Notes: a model not told the origin generated them from the letters alone. A stretch of DNA of 41,113 nt from Planctomycetota bacterium (GCA_002687715.1 NZBC01000058.1:1-41113); one strand, 5' to 3'. Counted from the stretch's first letter, positions 25,483 through 35,150 are shown. Translations and numbers: made by a program.

Positions 25483-27924
25483 CTACGACTTCACGCGCTC
25501 CATGCGTGGGTCGTAGAACGGCTTCAGCGACGCCTCCGCTGCGACGCGGAGACCGTCGATCTCGATCTCGTAGCGCCCCGACTTCAACCAATCGCGGTCG
25601 AGCGGCGCCTTCCCGTTCACATAGCCGAGAGCGACTGATGCGCCCAGCGTATGGCCGTACGCCCCAGACGTCGTGTAGCCGACCCGGGTCCCGTCCCGCA
25701 GGATCGGCTCCTGGCCCCAGAGCATCGGCTGGCCATCGGTGAGCCGGAACGCGAGGAGGCGCTTGGACAGTCCGCGCGCCTTCTGCATGAGCAGCGCGTC
25801 GCGCCCGAGGAACGGCACCGGCTTATCGAACGCACAAAAGCGCGCGAGCCCTGCTTCGAACGGTGTTTCGTCTGAAGTGATGTCGGCGCCCCACGCGCGG
25901 TACGCCTTCTCCAAGCGCAGCGCGTTGATCGCGTAGTGTCCTGCGTTCGCGACACCGAGATCCGATCCCGCGTCCATGAGAACCCGGTACGCCGTCGCCA
26001 TCGACTCCACGGGCACGTGAAGCTCGAAACCGAGCTCGCCGACGTAGGTGATCCGCAACGCGCGCGCCCGGACCGGACCGAGGCCGATCGATCGCGCGGC
26101 TCCGAACGGGAACGCGTCATTCGAGAGGTCAGCGTCGGTAACACGCGCGAGGAGGTCACGGGCGTGCGGCCCCATGACGCCGAGCACCCCACGAGATCCG
26201 GTCTCGTCGATGATCACCGCGCGGGCGTCGTCGAGGTGCCGACACACCCACCAGTAATCGTGCCAGGTCTGTGATGTCGCAGTGATGAGCCAGAACACGT
26301 TTTCGGAGAGGCGGACGACGGTGAGATCGCTCTCAAACGTCCCGCGCGCGTTCAGCATCGCGGTGTAGACGACGCGGCCGGGCGAGACGTCGACGTCATT
26401 CGCGCACAGCGTCTGAAGGACGAGTGCAGCGTCCGGTCCCTCGACGCGGAGCTTCGAGAACGAGGTCTGGTCGAACACGGCGACAGAGTTGCGGCACGCG
26501 TGCATCTCCGCGCCCACGGCGTCGTGCCAGTTCTGGCGCCCGAAGGCGTACTCGAGGCCGGGGCGGGTCCCCGCCGCTCCGAAGAACGCCGGCCGTTCCC
26601 AGCCCATCTTCTGGACGAAGCACGCGCCCGCGTCCGCCAACGTGTCGTGCAGCGGCGAGAGTCGCAGGTCCCGGCCCGTCTCCATCTCCCGGTTCGGCCA
26701 CGCCATCTGATAGTGGAGGCCCAGCACTTCCTCGCTGCGCTCGATCAGGAAGGTCTTGGTGTTGAGCGCGGGGCCGAACCGGGTCGGATCGACGCTCCAG
26801 AGGTCGAAGGGCGCGTGCCCGGAGGTGATCCACTCCGCGAGATAGCGCCCCGCACCGCCCGCGCTCGCAATGCCCACGGAGTTGAACCCGGCGCAGATCC
26901 ACGCCCCCCGCAGACCCGGCGCCTCGCCCATGATGAATGTGTTGTCTGGCGTGAACGACTCCGGGCCATTCGTGAACTCGGTGATCTCCGCCTGTTCCAA
27001 AGCCGGGATTCGATGGCGGCCCGCCGCGAGCGGCTCCTCGTAGCGATCCCAGTCCGGGTCGAGAAGCTGGAACGCGAAGTCGGGCGGGATCGGATTCGGG
27101 TCCCAGGCCTTCGAACGCTTCTGGAACGCACCGAGCATCACGCGATCGCCTTCGGGACGAAAGTAGATCGCGCGGTCGGGGTCGCGACCGACGGGCAGAT
27201 CGTCGCTCACGCCGTCGATGGGCGCAGTCAGGACGTAGTGGTGCTCGACGGGCCACAACGGAACGTCGACTCCGCATCGGGCCGCGAGTTCCCGGGTCCA
27301 CATTCCGCCGCAGAGGATGACCGTCTCCGCGCGGATGGGGCCCTCGGAGGTCGTGACGCCGGTGACGCGGCGTCCGTCACACACGAGGTCATCGACGCGG
27401 ACTTTCTCGACGACTCGCACTCCCGCCTGACACGCCCCTTCGGCAAGCGCGATGGTGAGCTCGCGCGGTTCGACGCGCCCGTCGCCCGGGAGCCAGGCTC
27501 CACCGAGGACGTCGTCGGTGCGTAGATTGGGCCATCGTTCCGCACACGCCGCCGCGTCGATGAGTTGCGCATCGACGCCGAAGAGCTCCGCCATCCCGCA
27601 GGTCCGACGCAGCTGCTGCATCCGTGCCAAAGACGTCGCGAGGATGAGGCTCCCGCACTGACGCCACCCGCACGAGACCCCGGTTTCGGCCTCCAACCCC
27701 GCATAGAGTTCGGCGCTGTACTTGTTGATGCGGGTCAGCGAGTTCGACGTGCGCAGCTGCCCCACCATTCCCGCCGCATGCCACGTCGTTCCACAGGCAA
27801 GCTCGCCCTGCTCGACCAGCACGACGTCCTCGACACCGTCCTTGCCCAGGTGGTACGCGACGCTGGCCCCGATCACTCCTCCGCCGACGATGAGGATGCG
27901 AGCGGAGCCGGGAGTTCGACTCAT
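25483..27924 (-). CDS. FAD-dependent dimethylglycine/sarcosine dehydrogenase-like protein with GcvT domain
   Basis: The 813-residue cytoplasmic enzyme has an N-terminal DAO-type flavoprotein domain (about 8-375) with the dinucleotide motif IVGGGVIGAS (12-21) and GTTWHAAGM, where His49 matches the histidine that covalently holds FAD in sarcosine/dimethylglycine dehydrogenases. The C-terminal ~400 residues are a GcvT/aminomethyltransferase-type fold (GVMGPHARDLLARV, YVGELGFELHVP, GLARFCAFDKPVPFLGRDAL, GYTTSGAYGHTLG), which binds tetrahydrofolate and captures formaldehyde as methylene-THF. The reaction class is oxidative N-demethylation or deamination of a secondary or tertiary amine. It starts 2 nt after the phnW stop, so the two are co-transcribed. 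I infer that the substrate could be an N-methylated 2-aminoethylphosphonate; dimethylglycine or sarcosine remain possible. Confidence 0.85.
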   Translation of the reverse strand: MSRTPGSARILIVGGGVIGASVAYHLGKDGVEDVVLVEQGELACGTTWHAAGMVGQLRTSNSLTRINKYSAELYAGLEAETGVSCGWRQCGSLILATSLARMQQLRRTCGMAELFGVDAQLIDAAACAERWPNLRTDDVLGGAWLPGDGRVEPRELTIALAEGACQAGVRVVEKVRVDDLVCDGRRVTGVTTSEGPIRAETVILCGGMWTRELAARCGVDVPLWPVEHHYVLTAPIDGVSDDLPVGRDPDRAIYFRPEGDRVMLGAFQKRSKAWDPNPIPPDFAFQLLDPDWDRYEEPLAAGRHRIPALEQAEITEFTNGPESFTPDNTFIMGEAPGLRGAWICAGFNSVGIASAGGAGRYLAEWITSGHAPFDLWSVDPTRFGPALNTKTFLIERSEEVLGLHYQMAWPNREMETGRDLRLSPLHDTLADAGACFVQKMGWERPAFFGAAGTRPGLEYAFGRQNWHDAVGAEMHACRNSVAVFDQTSFSKLRVEGPDAALVLQTLCANDVDVSPGRVVYTAMLNARGTFESDLTVVRLSENVFWLITATSQTWHDYWWVCRHLDDARAVIIDETGSRGVLGVMGPHARDLLARVTDADLSNDAFPFGAARSIGLGPVRARALRITYVGELGFELHVPVESMATAYRVLMDAGSDLGVANAGHYAINALRLEKAYRAWGADITSDETPFEAGLARFCAFDKPVPFLGRDALLMQKARGLSKRLLAFRLTDGQPMLWGQEPILRDGTRVGYTTSGAYGHTLGASVALGYVNGKAPLDRDWLKSGRYEIEIDGLRVAAEASLKPFYDPRMERVKS

Positions 27925-27926
27925 GG

Positions 27927-29030
27927 TTACGAGATTCCCATGTCGGCCAGCGTTCCGTCGATGGCGAGCAGCAGGGCATCGACGTCAGCGAGAAAAAGGC
28001 GGCCGATGGTCCCGATGCGGAAACACTCCGCTTGTGTCAGCTTGCCCGGATAGATCACGAAACCACGATCGTTGAGTCCGCCGTAGAACGCATCGAACGA
28101 GAACTCCGGATGGTCCGGGTAGAGGAACGAGGTGATGATCGGCCCCTGGACGTCGGCCTCGAGGTACTCGCGGAAACCGCGGGCGCGCATGCCCGCGAGG
28201 AGCCGGTCATGGTTCTTCTGATACCGGGCGCCACGACCACTCGGCCCGCCTTCGTCTTCGAGCTCCCGCAACGCCTGGTCGAAAGCGAGCAATGCGTGCG
28301 TCGGCGGCGTGAAGCGGAACTGACCGTTGGCCTCGAGTCCTTTCCACTGCGCGAGCAGATCGAAGCTCAGGCTGCGCGCCCAACCCTCGGTCGCGAGGAG
28401 CGCGGCCCGCCGGCAGATGACAAACGAGAACCCGGGCACGCCCTCGATGCACTTGTTGGCGCTCGAGACGAGATAGTCGACGCCCCAATCCGCAACGTCC
28501 ACCGGGACGGCCCCGAACGCACTCATCGAGTCGACGAAGAACGTCCGCTCGTGCTTCCTCACCACGTGACCCAGGGCCTGGACCGGGTTGATGATCCCCG
28601 TCGTCGTTTCGCAGTGCACGACCGCGACATTGGTGATTCGCGCATCCTCCGCCAAGAGGGCGTCGAGCTCGCCGACCACCGGTGTCACGTTCTCCGAATA
28701 GCGCAGAACGACGACGTCGATGCCAAGGACCTCGGCGATCTTCACGATCCGTTCGCCGTACGCACCATTGACGATGACGAGCAGGCTGCCATCCGGCGGG
28801 ATGGTGGAGGCGACCACCGCCTCCAGGCCGAAGGTACCGCTGCCCTGGAGAATGACGGTCTCATAACCACCCTCGCGAGAGGTCCCGGCCACGCCGAGCA
28901 GCCCATCCCGCACCCGACGCACCGTCTCGATGAACTCGCCGTCCCGCGAACCGAGGTCGCGCAGCATCGCCTCCTTGACGGTGCGACTCGTGGTCAGGGG
29001 TCCGGGAGTGAACAGGGGCTTGTCGCGCAT
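27927..29030 (-). CDS. phnW: 2-aminoethylphosphonate--pyruvate transaminase
   Basis: The 367-residue length is normal for PhnW. It carries hallmark stretches of the family: [17 protein letters not shown] (7-23), [14 protein letters not shown] (59-72), [34 protein letters not shown] with the PLP-contacting Asp167, [13 protein letters not shown] with the Schiff-base Lys193, [11 protein letters not shown] and [21 protein letters not shown]. The enzyme converts 2-aminoethylphosphonate and pyruvate to phosphonoacetaldehyde and alanine in the cytoplasm. No recognisable phnX follows; the next gene, 2 nt downstream, is the FAD-GcvT enzyme. The upstream region is divergent with the HAD hydrolase. No clear Shine-Dalgarno precedes the ATG. 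Confidence 0.9.
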   Translation of the reverse strand: MRDKPLFTPGPLTTSRTVKEAMLRDLGSRDGEFIETVRRVRDGLLGVAGTSREGGYETVILQGSGTFGLEAVVASTIPPDGSLLVIVNGAYGERIVKIAEVLGIDVVVLRYSENVTPVVGELDALLAEDARITNVAVVHCETTTGIINPVQALGHVVRKHERTFFVDSMSAFGAVPVDVADWGVDYLVSSANKCIEGVPGFSFVICRRAALLATEGWARSLSFDLLAQWKGLEANGQFRFTPPTHALLAFDQALRELEDEGGPSGRGARYQKNHDRLLAGMRARGFREYLEADVQGPIITSFLYPDHPEFSFDAFYGGLNDRGFVIYPGKLTQAECFRIGTIGRLFLADVDALLLAIDGTLADMGIS

Positions 29031-29095
29031 GGATGTCTCGACGCAATCCGGAGGAGGCCCGCAGGCTACGGGATCGGCACGAGCCCGGCAACCGA

Positions 29096-29101
29096 TACGA
29101 T
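29096..29101 (+). promoter_or_regulatory. -10-like element (TACGAT) 6 nt before ATG 29108
   Basis: TACGAT ends 6 nt before the start codon of the HAD gene, with no Shine-Dalgarno between; a leaderless mRNA is predicted. It lies in the spacer divergent from phnW. Confidence 0.45.
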
Positions 29102-29107
29102 GACGCC

Positions 29108-29860
29108 ATGAGCGGAGCCATCCGGGCTGTCACGTTCGATCTGTGGGACACCGTCGTCGTCGACGATTCGGACGAGGCGATACGGGCAGAGCGAGGTCTC
29201 CCGACGAAGGTAGACGCCCGCATCGACGCGCTCCACGCCAGCCTCGAACAGCAGGCCCCCTGCGATCGTGCCGCTGTCGTCGAAGCGGACGCGCAGGTCG
29301 GCGAGACTTTTCGCCGCGCCTGGCACGACGAACACGTGACCTGGACCGTTCTCGAGCGCCTCTCGCGGATTCTCACCGCGCTGGACCGAACGCTGCCCGA
29401 TTCGGATGTCCTGCGCGTCATCCGGGCATGGGAGGAGATGGAGATGCGCTGCCCGCCCGTCCTCGTACCCGGCGCCGCCGAAGCGCTTACGGAGTGCGCC
29501 GATCGGTGGTCCCTCGCGATCGTCTCCGACGCGGTCGTCTCCCCGGGCCGCTGCCTGCGCCGCATCCTCCACGACCACGGGGTCGCCGGAGCCTTCCAGA
29601 CGTTCGCGTTCTCCGACGAGGTCGGCCGCTCCAAACCCCACCGCGCCATGTTCGACGCCGTCGCCGCCGCACTCGACGTGCCCCTCGATCACATGGCCCA
29701 CGTCGGCGATCGCGAGCACACCGACGTCCGGGGCGCGCAGGGGATCGGCATGAAGGCAGTCCTCTTCGTCGGATCACGGGCTGCGGACCGATCGGACACG
29801 CACGCGGACGCGGTCTGCGAAGACCTCAGGGAACTGCCCGCCATCATCCAACAGTGGTGA
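29108..29860 (+). CDS. HAD-superfamily hydrolase (subfamily IA type)
   Basis: The 250-residue protein has HAD motif I as FDLWDT (nucleophile Asp11), a helical cap (about 20-110), motif II IVSDAV, a conserved Lys in GRSKPH (motif III) and motif [20 protein letters not shown]. The residue two after the nucleophile is Trp13 where HAD phosphatases have Asp, as in L-2-haloacid dehalogenases and phosphonatase, which also lack the second Asp. It is divergent from phnW, so a role on phosphonoacetaldehyde or a related phosphonate intermediate is conceivable, but the typical phosphonatase motif DWAGT and its cap Lys region are not clearly present. The start is chosen by the -10-like element 6 nt upstream. 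Confidence 0.75.
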   Translation: MSGAIRAVTFDLWDTVVVDDSDEAIRAERGLPTKVDARIDALHASLEQQAPCDRAAVVEADAQVGETFRRAWHDEHVTWTVLERLSRILTALDRTLPDSDVLRVIRAWEEMEMRCPPVLVPGAAEALTECADRWSLAIVSDAVVSPGRCLRRILHDHGVAGAFQTFAFSDEVGRSKPHRAMFDAVAAALDVPLDHMAHVGDREHTDVRGAQGIGMKAVLFVGSRAADRSDTHADAVCEDLRELPAIIQQW

Positions 29861-29908
29861 CCCGCGTGCTCCATGCCCTCACGCCCGCCGCTACCCCGCG
29901 GTGACGAA

Positions 29909-29939
29909 GGTCCGGAGTCGGTTCCATTCACCCCGGACC
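29909..29939 (+). terminator. Hairpin after the HAD gene
   Basis: GGTCCGG (29909-29915) pairs with CCGGACC (29933-29939) around a 17-nt loop, about 50 nt after the HAD stop. An alternative GGTTC/GAACC pairing overlaps it. There is no T-run, so a terminator role is uncertain. Confidence 0.25.
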
Positions 29940-30012
29940 CGAACCGCCACCACCCACGTGGTTTCCGCCCTGTGCACATCGTCGGAACGGCGATTGCGCA
30001 TCCGCCACGCCC

Positions 30013-31629
30013 ATGGATACCGCGACCCCTGCGCTGCCGACGTTCGTGTTCATTCTGGCCGCCCTCACCCCGGGGCAGACACCGGTGCTACCCGCCACGG
30101 CCTCGCTCCCAACGAGCCCGGGAACCTACAGCGTGGTCGTCGCGACGGTAGGCGACGTGGACGGCGACGGGAGCCCCGATCTCGCAATCGCCGAGGTGCG
30201 CAGCTGGGTGACGCCGGGGCCCGGATCGATCTCGGTGCTGTCGGGGACGGACGCCAGCGTGCTGGTGACGCTCGATTCGACGCCGTTCGCCGCGTACTTC
30301 GGATGGTCGATGCAGCCACTCGGTGACGTGGATGGCGACGGTGTGCCCGATCTGCTGATTGGCGGCATGGCCACGAACACACCCGTGTTCGTGGCGTACT
30401 CGTGCGCGACGGGGCTCCCGATCTGGATCAACGTGCTGCCGGGGCCGTTGACCGTCGGTCCGGGGCCGATCCTGGCCGCGATCGGCGACGTCAATGGCGA
30501 CGGTATCTCCGACTTCGTCGATCCCGACGGCGCGGGTCCCAACGCGACCCAGATCCGGTCCGGTGCGGACGGGACGCTCCTTCGGGGCATCACCGGCTTT
30601 CCCGTCGGTGCGTCTTACGGATTCAACGCCGCCGGGGTGGGTGACGTCACGGGCGATGGCGTTCCGGACTTCGTGGTCGGGTCGAACTACTTCGGCAATC
30701 GCGCCGCGGGGCTCTTCTCCGGGGCGACGGGCGCGGAGATACGTTCGTGGCCCGTCGTCGGTCCGATCGGCTGGGCCTACGCGCTCGCCGGCCCGGGCGA
30801 CGTCGACGATGACGGAGTGCCCGACATCGCCATCGCCACATCTCCAAACACCGCCACAGGGTCGGAGGGACAGATCACGGTGTGGTCCGGCGCGACGAAT
30901 CAGCAGGTGTTCTCCGTGCAGGGCGAGATGGTCGCGATGAACCTCGGGCTGCTCCTCACGGGCGCAGGTGACGTCGACGGCGACACGGTCCCCGATCTCG
31001 CGACTGTCGCCACAGCCCCATTCGCATCCACCTCGCCAGACGTCGTCAGGTTCCTGTCGGGCCGCGACGGTTCGACGATCGCGAACTTCGAGCTTCCAAC
31101 TCCGCTGTCCCGCGCAAACCGCATCGCCACGCCCGGCGATATCGACGGCGATGGTTGCTCGGACGTCGCGGTCGGCTCGCAGGAATGGAGCCCCCCCCCG
31201 ATCCCCAGCGGGCGGGTGCAGCTCATCCGAGGCCCCGGGCCGGCGCTGGACGTCCTTTCGCCGGCGTCGATTACTTCCGGAGCGTTCGCCTTGCAGGCGC
31301 GCTGCCCACTGGAGGCGAACGCGCCGTGGATCGCGTTGTTCTCCATGTCCACGTTGCCCGGGATCGCCCTCCCGGACGGGCGGACCATCCCACTGGCGCT
31401 CGACGCACTGACCGTCCTCGCCGTCACGCCGGGCAACGGCGTATTCTTCAATGTCGCAGGCACCCTCGATGCAGCGGGGATCGCCCCGACCGCGGTCTCG
31501 GTCCTGCTCCCGAACGACCCCGCGCTCATCGGGGTCACGATCTGGACGGCGCTCGTGACGGCTGACCCCGGAGGTGCGTGGGGCGTCGGACGGATCGGCC
31601 GCTCGCGCCCGCTCCTCATCGTCCCCTGA
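30013..31629 (+). CDS. Secreted FG-GAP beta-propeller protein with C-terminal beta module
   Basis: The 538-residue protein starts with a likely signal peptide (hydrophobic LPTFVFILAALTPGQ, about residues 8-22). FG-GAP blades with calcium loops follow at ~45-405: DVDGDGSPDLAIA, DVDGDGVPDLLIG, DVNGDGISDFVDP, DVTGDGVPDFVVG, DVDDDGVPDIAIA, DVDGDTVPDLATV, DIDGDGCSDVAVG. The C-terminal ~125 residues are the recurring beta module (ITSGAFALQARCPL, LLPNDPALIGVTIWTALV). It is similar in layout to the protein at 23833 and probably a surface binding protein. No Shine-Dalgarno or -10 is close to this ATG, so the start is the least certain part. Confidence 0.75.
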   Translation: MDTATPALPTFVFILAALTPGQTPVLPATASLPTSPGTYSVVVATVGDVDGDGSPDLAIAEVRSWVTPGPGSISVLSGTDASVLVTLDSTPFAAYFGWSMQPLGDVDGDGVPDLLIGGMATNTPVFVAYSCATGLPIWINVLPGPLTVGPGPILAAIGDVNGDGISDFVDPDGAGPNATQIRSGADGTLLRGITGFPVGASYGFNAAGVGDVTGDGVPDFVVGSNYFGNRAAGLFSGATGAEIRSWPVVGPIGWAYALAGPGDVDDDGVPDIAIATSPNTATGSEGQITVWSGATNQQVFSVQGEMVAMNLGLLLTGAGDVDGDTVPDLATVATAPFASTSPDVVRFLSGRDGSTIANFELPTPLSRANRIATPGDIDGDGCSDVAVGSQEWSPPPIPSGRVQLIRGPGPALDVLSPASITSGAFALQARCPLEANAPWIALFSMSTLPGIALPDGRTIPLALDALTVLAVTPGNGVFFNVAGTLDAAGIAPTAVSVLLPNDPALIGVTIWTALVTADPGGAWGVGRIGRSRPLLIVP

Positions 31630-31653
31630 TCTCCCCGGACGCGCCGAGGCCCG

Positions 31654-31659
31654 TATCAT
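31654..31659 (+). promoter_or_regulatory. -10-like element (TATCAT) 9 nt before ATG 31669
   Basis: TATCAT ends 9 nt before the start codon of the amidotransferase-esterase gene. No Shine-Dalgarno lies between, and no -35 stands out in the G/C-rich DNA upstream. Confidence 0.4.
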
Positions 31660-31668
31660 GGGCGCGTC

Positions 31669-33759
31669 ATGACCCGACCTCTGCACCTCCTCGTCATCGA
31701 CGGCTATGCCCGGGCGGCGCGCGACGAGCTCGAAGCGGGCGGCGCCACCATCGCCGCCACCCTCTACGAACGCATGCTGCTGCGCCATGCGCCCGCGGGT
31801 TCGACCGTGGACATCCTGTTCCCGTCCGATCCGGGCGCTGAGATGCCGCAGGGCGCCGCGCTCGCGAACTACGACGGCCTCGCCTGGACCGGATGCAGCC
31901 TCTGCGTTACCGACGAATCCCCCGAGGTCCAGAGCCAGGTCGATCTGCAGAAGAAGGCATTCGCGGAAGGCGTCCCAGGCTTCGGGTCGTGCTGGGCGGC
32001 TCAGATTGCGGTCGTCGCCGCCGGTGGCGACGTGACGCCCAACCCGCGCGGCCGCGAGATGGGACTCGCGCGTAAGATCCACCTCACCGCGGACGGCCGG
32101 GACCACCCGATGTACGAAGGCAAGCCCGCAGTGTTCGACGCGTTCACCAGCCACGACGACGAGGTGACGGGCGTGCCCGACGGTGCGCGAGTGCTCTCGT
32201 CCAACGCCTGGACTCGCGTCCAATCGGTTCACGTGAAAAGCAACAACACCGAATTCTGGGGACTGCAATACCATCCGGAGTACGACCTGTACGAGATGGC
32301 GCGGCTTACGTGGTGCCGCGCGGAGAAGCTCGCCCGCCTGGGGTTCTTCGTCGACGCAACTGACTGCCACCGGCACGTCGAGAAACTCGAGGCGTTGCAC
32401 GCCGACCCGGCGCGCAAGGACCTCGCATGGCAGCTCGGAATCGACACGGACGTCATGGACGCGGAGATACGTCAGATGGAAGTGAAGAACTGGATTCGAT
32501 CGCTGCTCGTGCTCTTCGTCGTGCTGGCATCCCCCGCACTCGCGCAGTTCAACTACGACGAGGCCAAGGTCCCGAAATACACGCTGCCCGACCCACTGCT
32601 TTGCGCGGGCGGAACCCGCGTGACCACGCGAGAGCAGTGGACGAAGACGCGACGCCCGGAGCTTCTGCGGGCGTTCGAGCGGCACGTCTACGGACGCATG
32701 CCCGGACGGCCAGCAGGCATGCGCTTCGAGACGCGCGGAGTTCAGGAGGATGCCCTCGGCGGCGCGGCCACGCGCAAGGAGATCGTCGTCCATCTCGGAC
32801 CGGGCGACCAAGCGCCGAAGATCGAGATCCTGCTCTGGGTGCCGAACGCCGCGGCGAAGCCCGCGCCCGCATTCCTCGGCCTGAACTTCTACGGCAACGC
32901 GTCAACGCACGCCGACCCGGGCATCACGCTGTCGACGCAATGGACACGCAACAACAAGAAGTTCGGCGTCGTGAAGAACCGCGCGACCAACGCCAGCCGT
33001 GGCGTACGCCAGAGCCGTTGGCCCGCCGAGATGATCATCGCCCGCGGCTACGCACTCGCCACGGTCTTCTACGGCGACATCGATCCGGACTTCCACGACG
33101 GGTTCGCGAACGGGGTCCATCCGCTCTTTCCGATGAAGGGTGAGGCGGGCCGTGCGCCCGACGCGTGGGGTTCGATCAGCGCGTGGGCGTGGGGCCTGTC
33201 CCGCGCGCTCGACGCCCTCGACAAGGACCCGGACATCGACGGCACCCGGGTCGCGGTGGTGGGTCACTCCCGGCTGGGCAAGACCGCGCTGTGGGCGGGC
33301 GCGTCGGATCCTCGATTCGCGCTCGTCATCTCCAACGACTCGGGGTGCGGCGGCGCGGCGCTGTCGCGACGTGCGTTCGGCGAAACGGTGGCCCGCATCA
33401 ACCAGGCCTTCCCTCACTGGTTCTGCAGGAACTTCCATCGCTTCGGCGGCCGCGAGGGTGAACTCCCCGTCGATCAGCACCAGCTCATCGCGTTGTGCGC
33501 GCCGCGACCGTGCCTGGTGAGCAGCGCCGCGGCCGATGGCTGGGCCGACCCGAGGGGCGAGTTCCTCTCCCTGGTGGGAGCCCATCCGGTCTACGCGCTG
33601 TTCGGCACCAACGGGCTGCCAGACCAGATCTGGCCGAAGCCCGGAACGACGATCCTCGGCGCGCTGAGCTACCACTTGCGTCCGGGCAAACACGACGCGA
33701 CCTCGGAGGACTGGAAGGCGTTCCTCGCCTGCGCGGACCGACACCTCGCAAAGAAATAA
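31669..33759 (+). CDS. Fusion of class I glutamine amidotransferase-like protein with a secreted CE15-like esterase
   Basis: One uninterrupted 696-codon frame encodes two usually separate proteins. Residues 1-~272 are a class I glutamine amidotransferase-type domain: nucleophile Cys108 in GFGSCWAAQ and the His202/Glu204 pair in QYHPEYD. Residues ~276-287 (SLLVLFVVLASPALAQ region) look like a signal peptide, beginning naturally at the in-frame ATG 32476 (Met270). Residues ~290-696 are an alpha/beta hydrolase of the CE15/acetyl-xylan-esterase-like type with the elbow GHSRLGKTALW and a late His in RPGKHDAT. A cytoplasmic amidotransferase joined to an exported esterase makes little sense as one protein, so lost termination, or translation of the second part from ATG 32476, is likely. 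The aldehyde dehydrogenase gene starts 14 nt downstream. Confidence 0.8.
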   Translation: MTRPLHLLVIDGYARAARDELEAGGATIAATLYERMLLRHAPAGSTVDILFPSDPGAEMPQGAALANYDGLAWTGCSLCVTDESPEVQSQVDLQKKAFAEGVPGFGSCWAAQIAVVAAGGDVTPNPRGREMGLARKIHLTADGRDHPMYEGKPAVFDAFTSHDDEVTGVPDGARVLSSNAWTRVQSVHVKSNNTEFWGLQYHPEYDLYEMARLTWCRAEKLARLGFFVDATDCHRHVEKLEALHADPARKDLAWQLGIDTDVMDAEIRQMEVKNWIRSLLVLFVVLASPALAQFNYDEAKVPKYTLPDPLLCAGGTRVTTREQWTKTRRPELLRAFERHVYGRMPGRPAGMRFETRGVQEDALGGAATRKEIVVHLGPGDQAPKIEILLWVPNAAAKPAPAFLGLNFYGNASTHADPGITLSTQWTRNNKKFGVVKNRATNASRGVRQSRWPAEMIIARGYALATVFYGDIDPDFHDGFANGVHPLFPMKGEAGRAPDAWGSISAWAWGLSRALDALDKDPDIDGTRVAVVGHSRLGKTALWAGASDPRFALVISNDSGCGGAALSRRAFGETVARINQAFPHWFCRNFHRFGGREGELPVDQHQLIALCAPRPCLVSSAAADGWADPRGEFLSLVGAHPVYALFGTNGLPDQIWPKPGTTILGALSYHLRPGKHDATSEDWKAFLACADRHLAKK

Positions 33760-33773
33760 CGGGAGGCTCCTCC

Positions 33774-35150
33774 GTGTCACTCGAAGTCATCAATCCTTAC
33801 GACCAGACCCAGGTGTGCGAGCTGCCGTTCGACGACGGCGCCGCGCTCGATCGCAAGGTCTCCGCAGCGGTTGACGCGCAACCCGGGTGGGCCGCCGTGC
33901 CTCTCGACGAACGGATTGCCCGCGTGCGAGAGGCGGTCACGTACTTCGAGCGGAAGGCCGAGTCCCTCGCCACCGACGTCACGCGCCAGATGGGCAAGCC
34001 GCTCGAACAATCCCGCGATGAGGTCCGGACGCTGCTTGCGCGCGCGGCCCACATGCTCGACATCGCGCCCGACGCACTCGCCCCCGATCGGCTGCCGGAC
34101 ATCGACGGATTCCGCCGCCGCATCGAGCACATCCCGCTCGGTGTCGTGTTCGACGTCGCGGCCTGGAACTACCCGCTCATCATCGCGGTGAACGTCGTGG
34201 TCCCGGCCCTGGTTGCGGGCAATGCCGTGCTGCTCAAACACAGCGCGAAGACGCCGCTCTGTGGACACGCGTTCACCGAAGCGTTCGCCAGCATGAAACC
34301 GACGAACCTGGTGCAAGACCTCGTTCTGTCCCATGAAGCGACCGCCGCACTCGCGCGGGATTCGCGAGTCTCTCACGTGTCCTTCACCGGCTCGGTGGAT
34401 GGTGGACGCAAGGTCTACGCCGCTGCGGCCGAGGGACTGCACGGCTGCGGACTCGAGCTCGGGGGCAAGGATGCCGCCTACGTCGCCCCGGACGCCGACC
34501 TCGCATTCTCGGCCGACAACGTGGTCGACGGTGCCTGTTACAACGCCGGACAATCCTGCTGCGGCATCGAACGCGTGTATGTCCACGATCTCGTATACGA
34601 CGAGTTCCTCGACCGGCTGCACAAGGTCATGGAGCGCTACCATCTCGGCGATCCGATGGACCCCGCGACGACCATGGGCCCGCTCGCATCCCGCTCGGCA
34701 CTGCGGACGCTCGAAGCTCACGTGCGTGACGCGGTACACCGCGGCGCGCGAGTGGAGCTCGGCGGGTCGCAGCTCACCGGATCGCGCGGCAACTTCTGGC
34801 TGCCGACGCTGCTCACGAACGTCCCGAATGACGCCCTGATCATGCAGGAGGAGTCATTCGGCCCGCTGGTGCCCCTGGCCCGCGTGCGCGATGACGACGA
34901 TGCACTTCAACGCATGAACGACACCCGGTTCGGCCTCACCGCATCGGTGTGGACGATCGACACCGAACGGGCGGAGCGATTCGCGGCCCACCTCGATGTC
35001 GGCACGGTATTCCAGAACCGCTGCGACTATCTCGACCCCGCGCTCCCATGGACGGGCGCGCGTGAGAGCGGCATCGGATCGACGCTGTCCCCCTACGGCT
35101 ACCTCCACCTCACGCGGCGCAAGGCGATCCACTTCCGTACGCAGCTCTAG
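33774..35150 (+). CDS. NAD(P)-dependent aldehyde dehydrogenase
   Basis: The 458-residue protein begins with GTG, preceded by GGGAGG at 8 nt spacing. It has the ALDH fold with VAAWNYP (Asn132), the cofactor-binding Lys155 in AVLLKHSAKTP, SFTGSVDGGRKV, the general base Glu228 in LELGGKD, and the nucleophile Cys262 in NAGQSCCG; EESFGPLVPLARV and FGLTASVWT follow. The enzyme oxidises an aldehyde to an acid in the cytoplasm. Given phnW and a phosphonate monoesterase nearby, phosphonoacetaldehyde (the PhnY reaction) is a possible substrate, but the sequence alone does not specify it; a small amino-aldehyde would also fit the amidotransferase neighbour. It is 14 nt downstream of the fused gene, so likely in its operon. 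Confidence 0.9.
   Translation: MSLEVINPYDQTQVCELPFDDGAALDRKVSAAVDAQPGWAAVPLDERIARVREAVTYFERKAESLATDVTRQMGKPLEQSRDEVRTLLARAAHMLDIAPDALAPDRLPDIDGFRRRIEHIPLGVVFDVAAWNYPLIIAVNVVVPALVAGNAVLLKHSAKTPLCGHAFTEAFASMKPTNLVQDLVLSHEATAALARDSRVSHVSFTGSVDGGRKVYAAAAEGLHGCGLELGGKDAAYVAPDADLAFSADNVVDGACYNAGQSCCGIERVYVHDLVYDEFLDRLHKVMERYHLGDPMDPATTMGPLASRSALRTLEAHVRDAVHRGARVELGGSQLTGSRGNFWLPTLLTNVPNDALIMQEESFGPLVPLARVRDDDDALQRMNDTRFGLTASVWTIDTERAERFAAHLDVGTVFQNRCDYLDPALPWTGARESGIGSTLSPYGYLHLTRRKAIHFRTQL

Noticed and set aside
29108..29860. HAD hydrolase as phnX (phosphonoacetaldehyde hydrolase)
   Set aside because: The nucleophile motif is DLWDT and not the DWAGT of PhnX, and the cap Lys motif is not recognisable; location next to phnW alone is not enough for the name.
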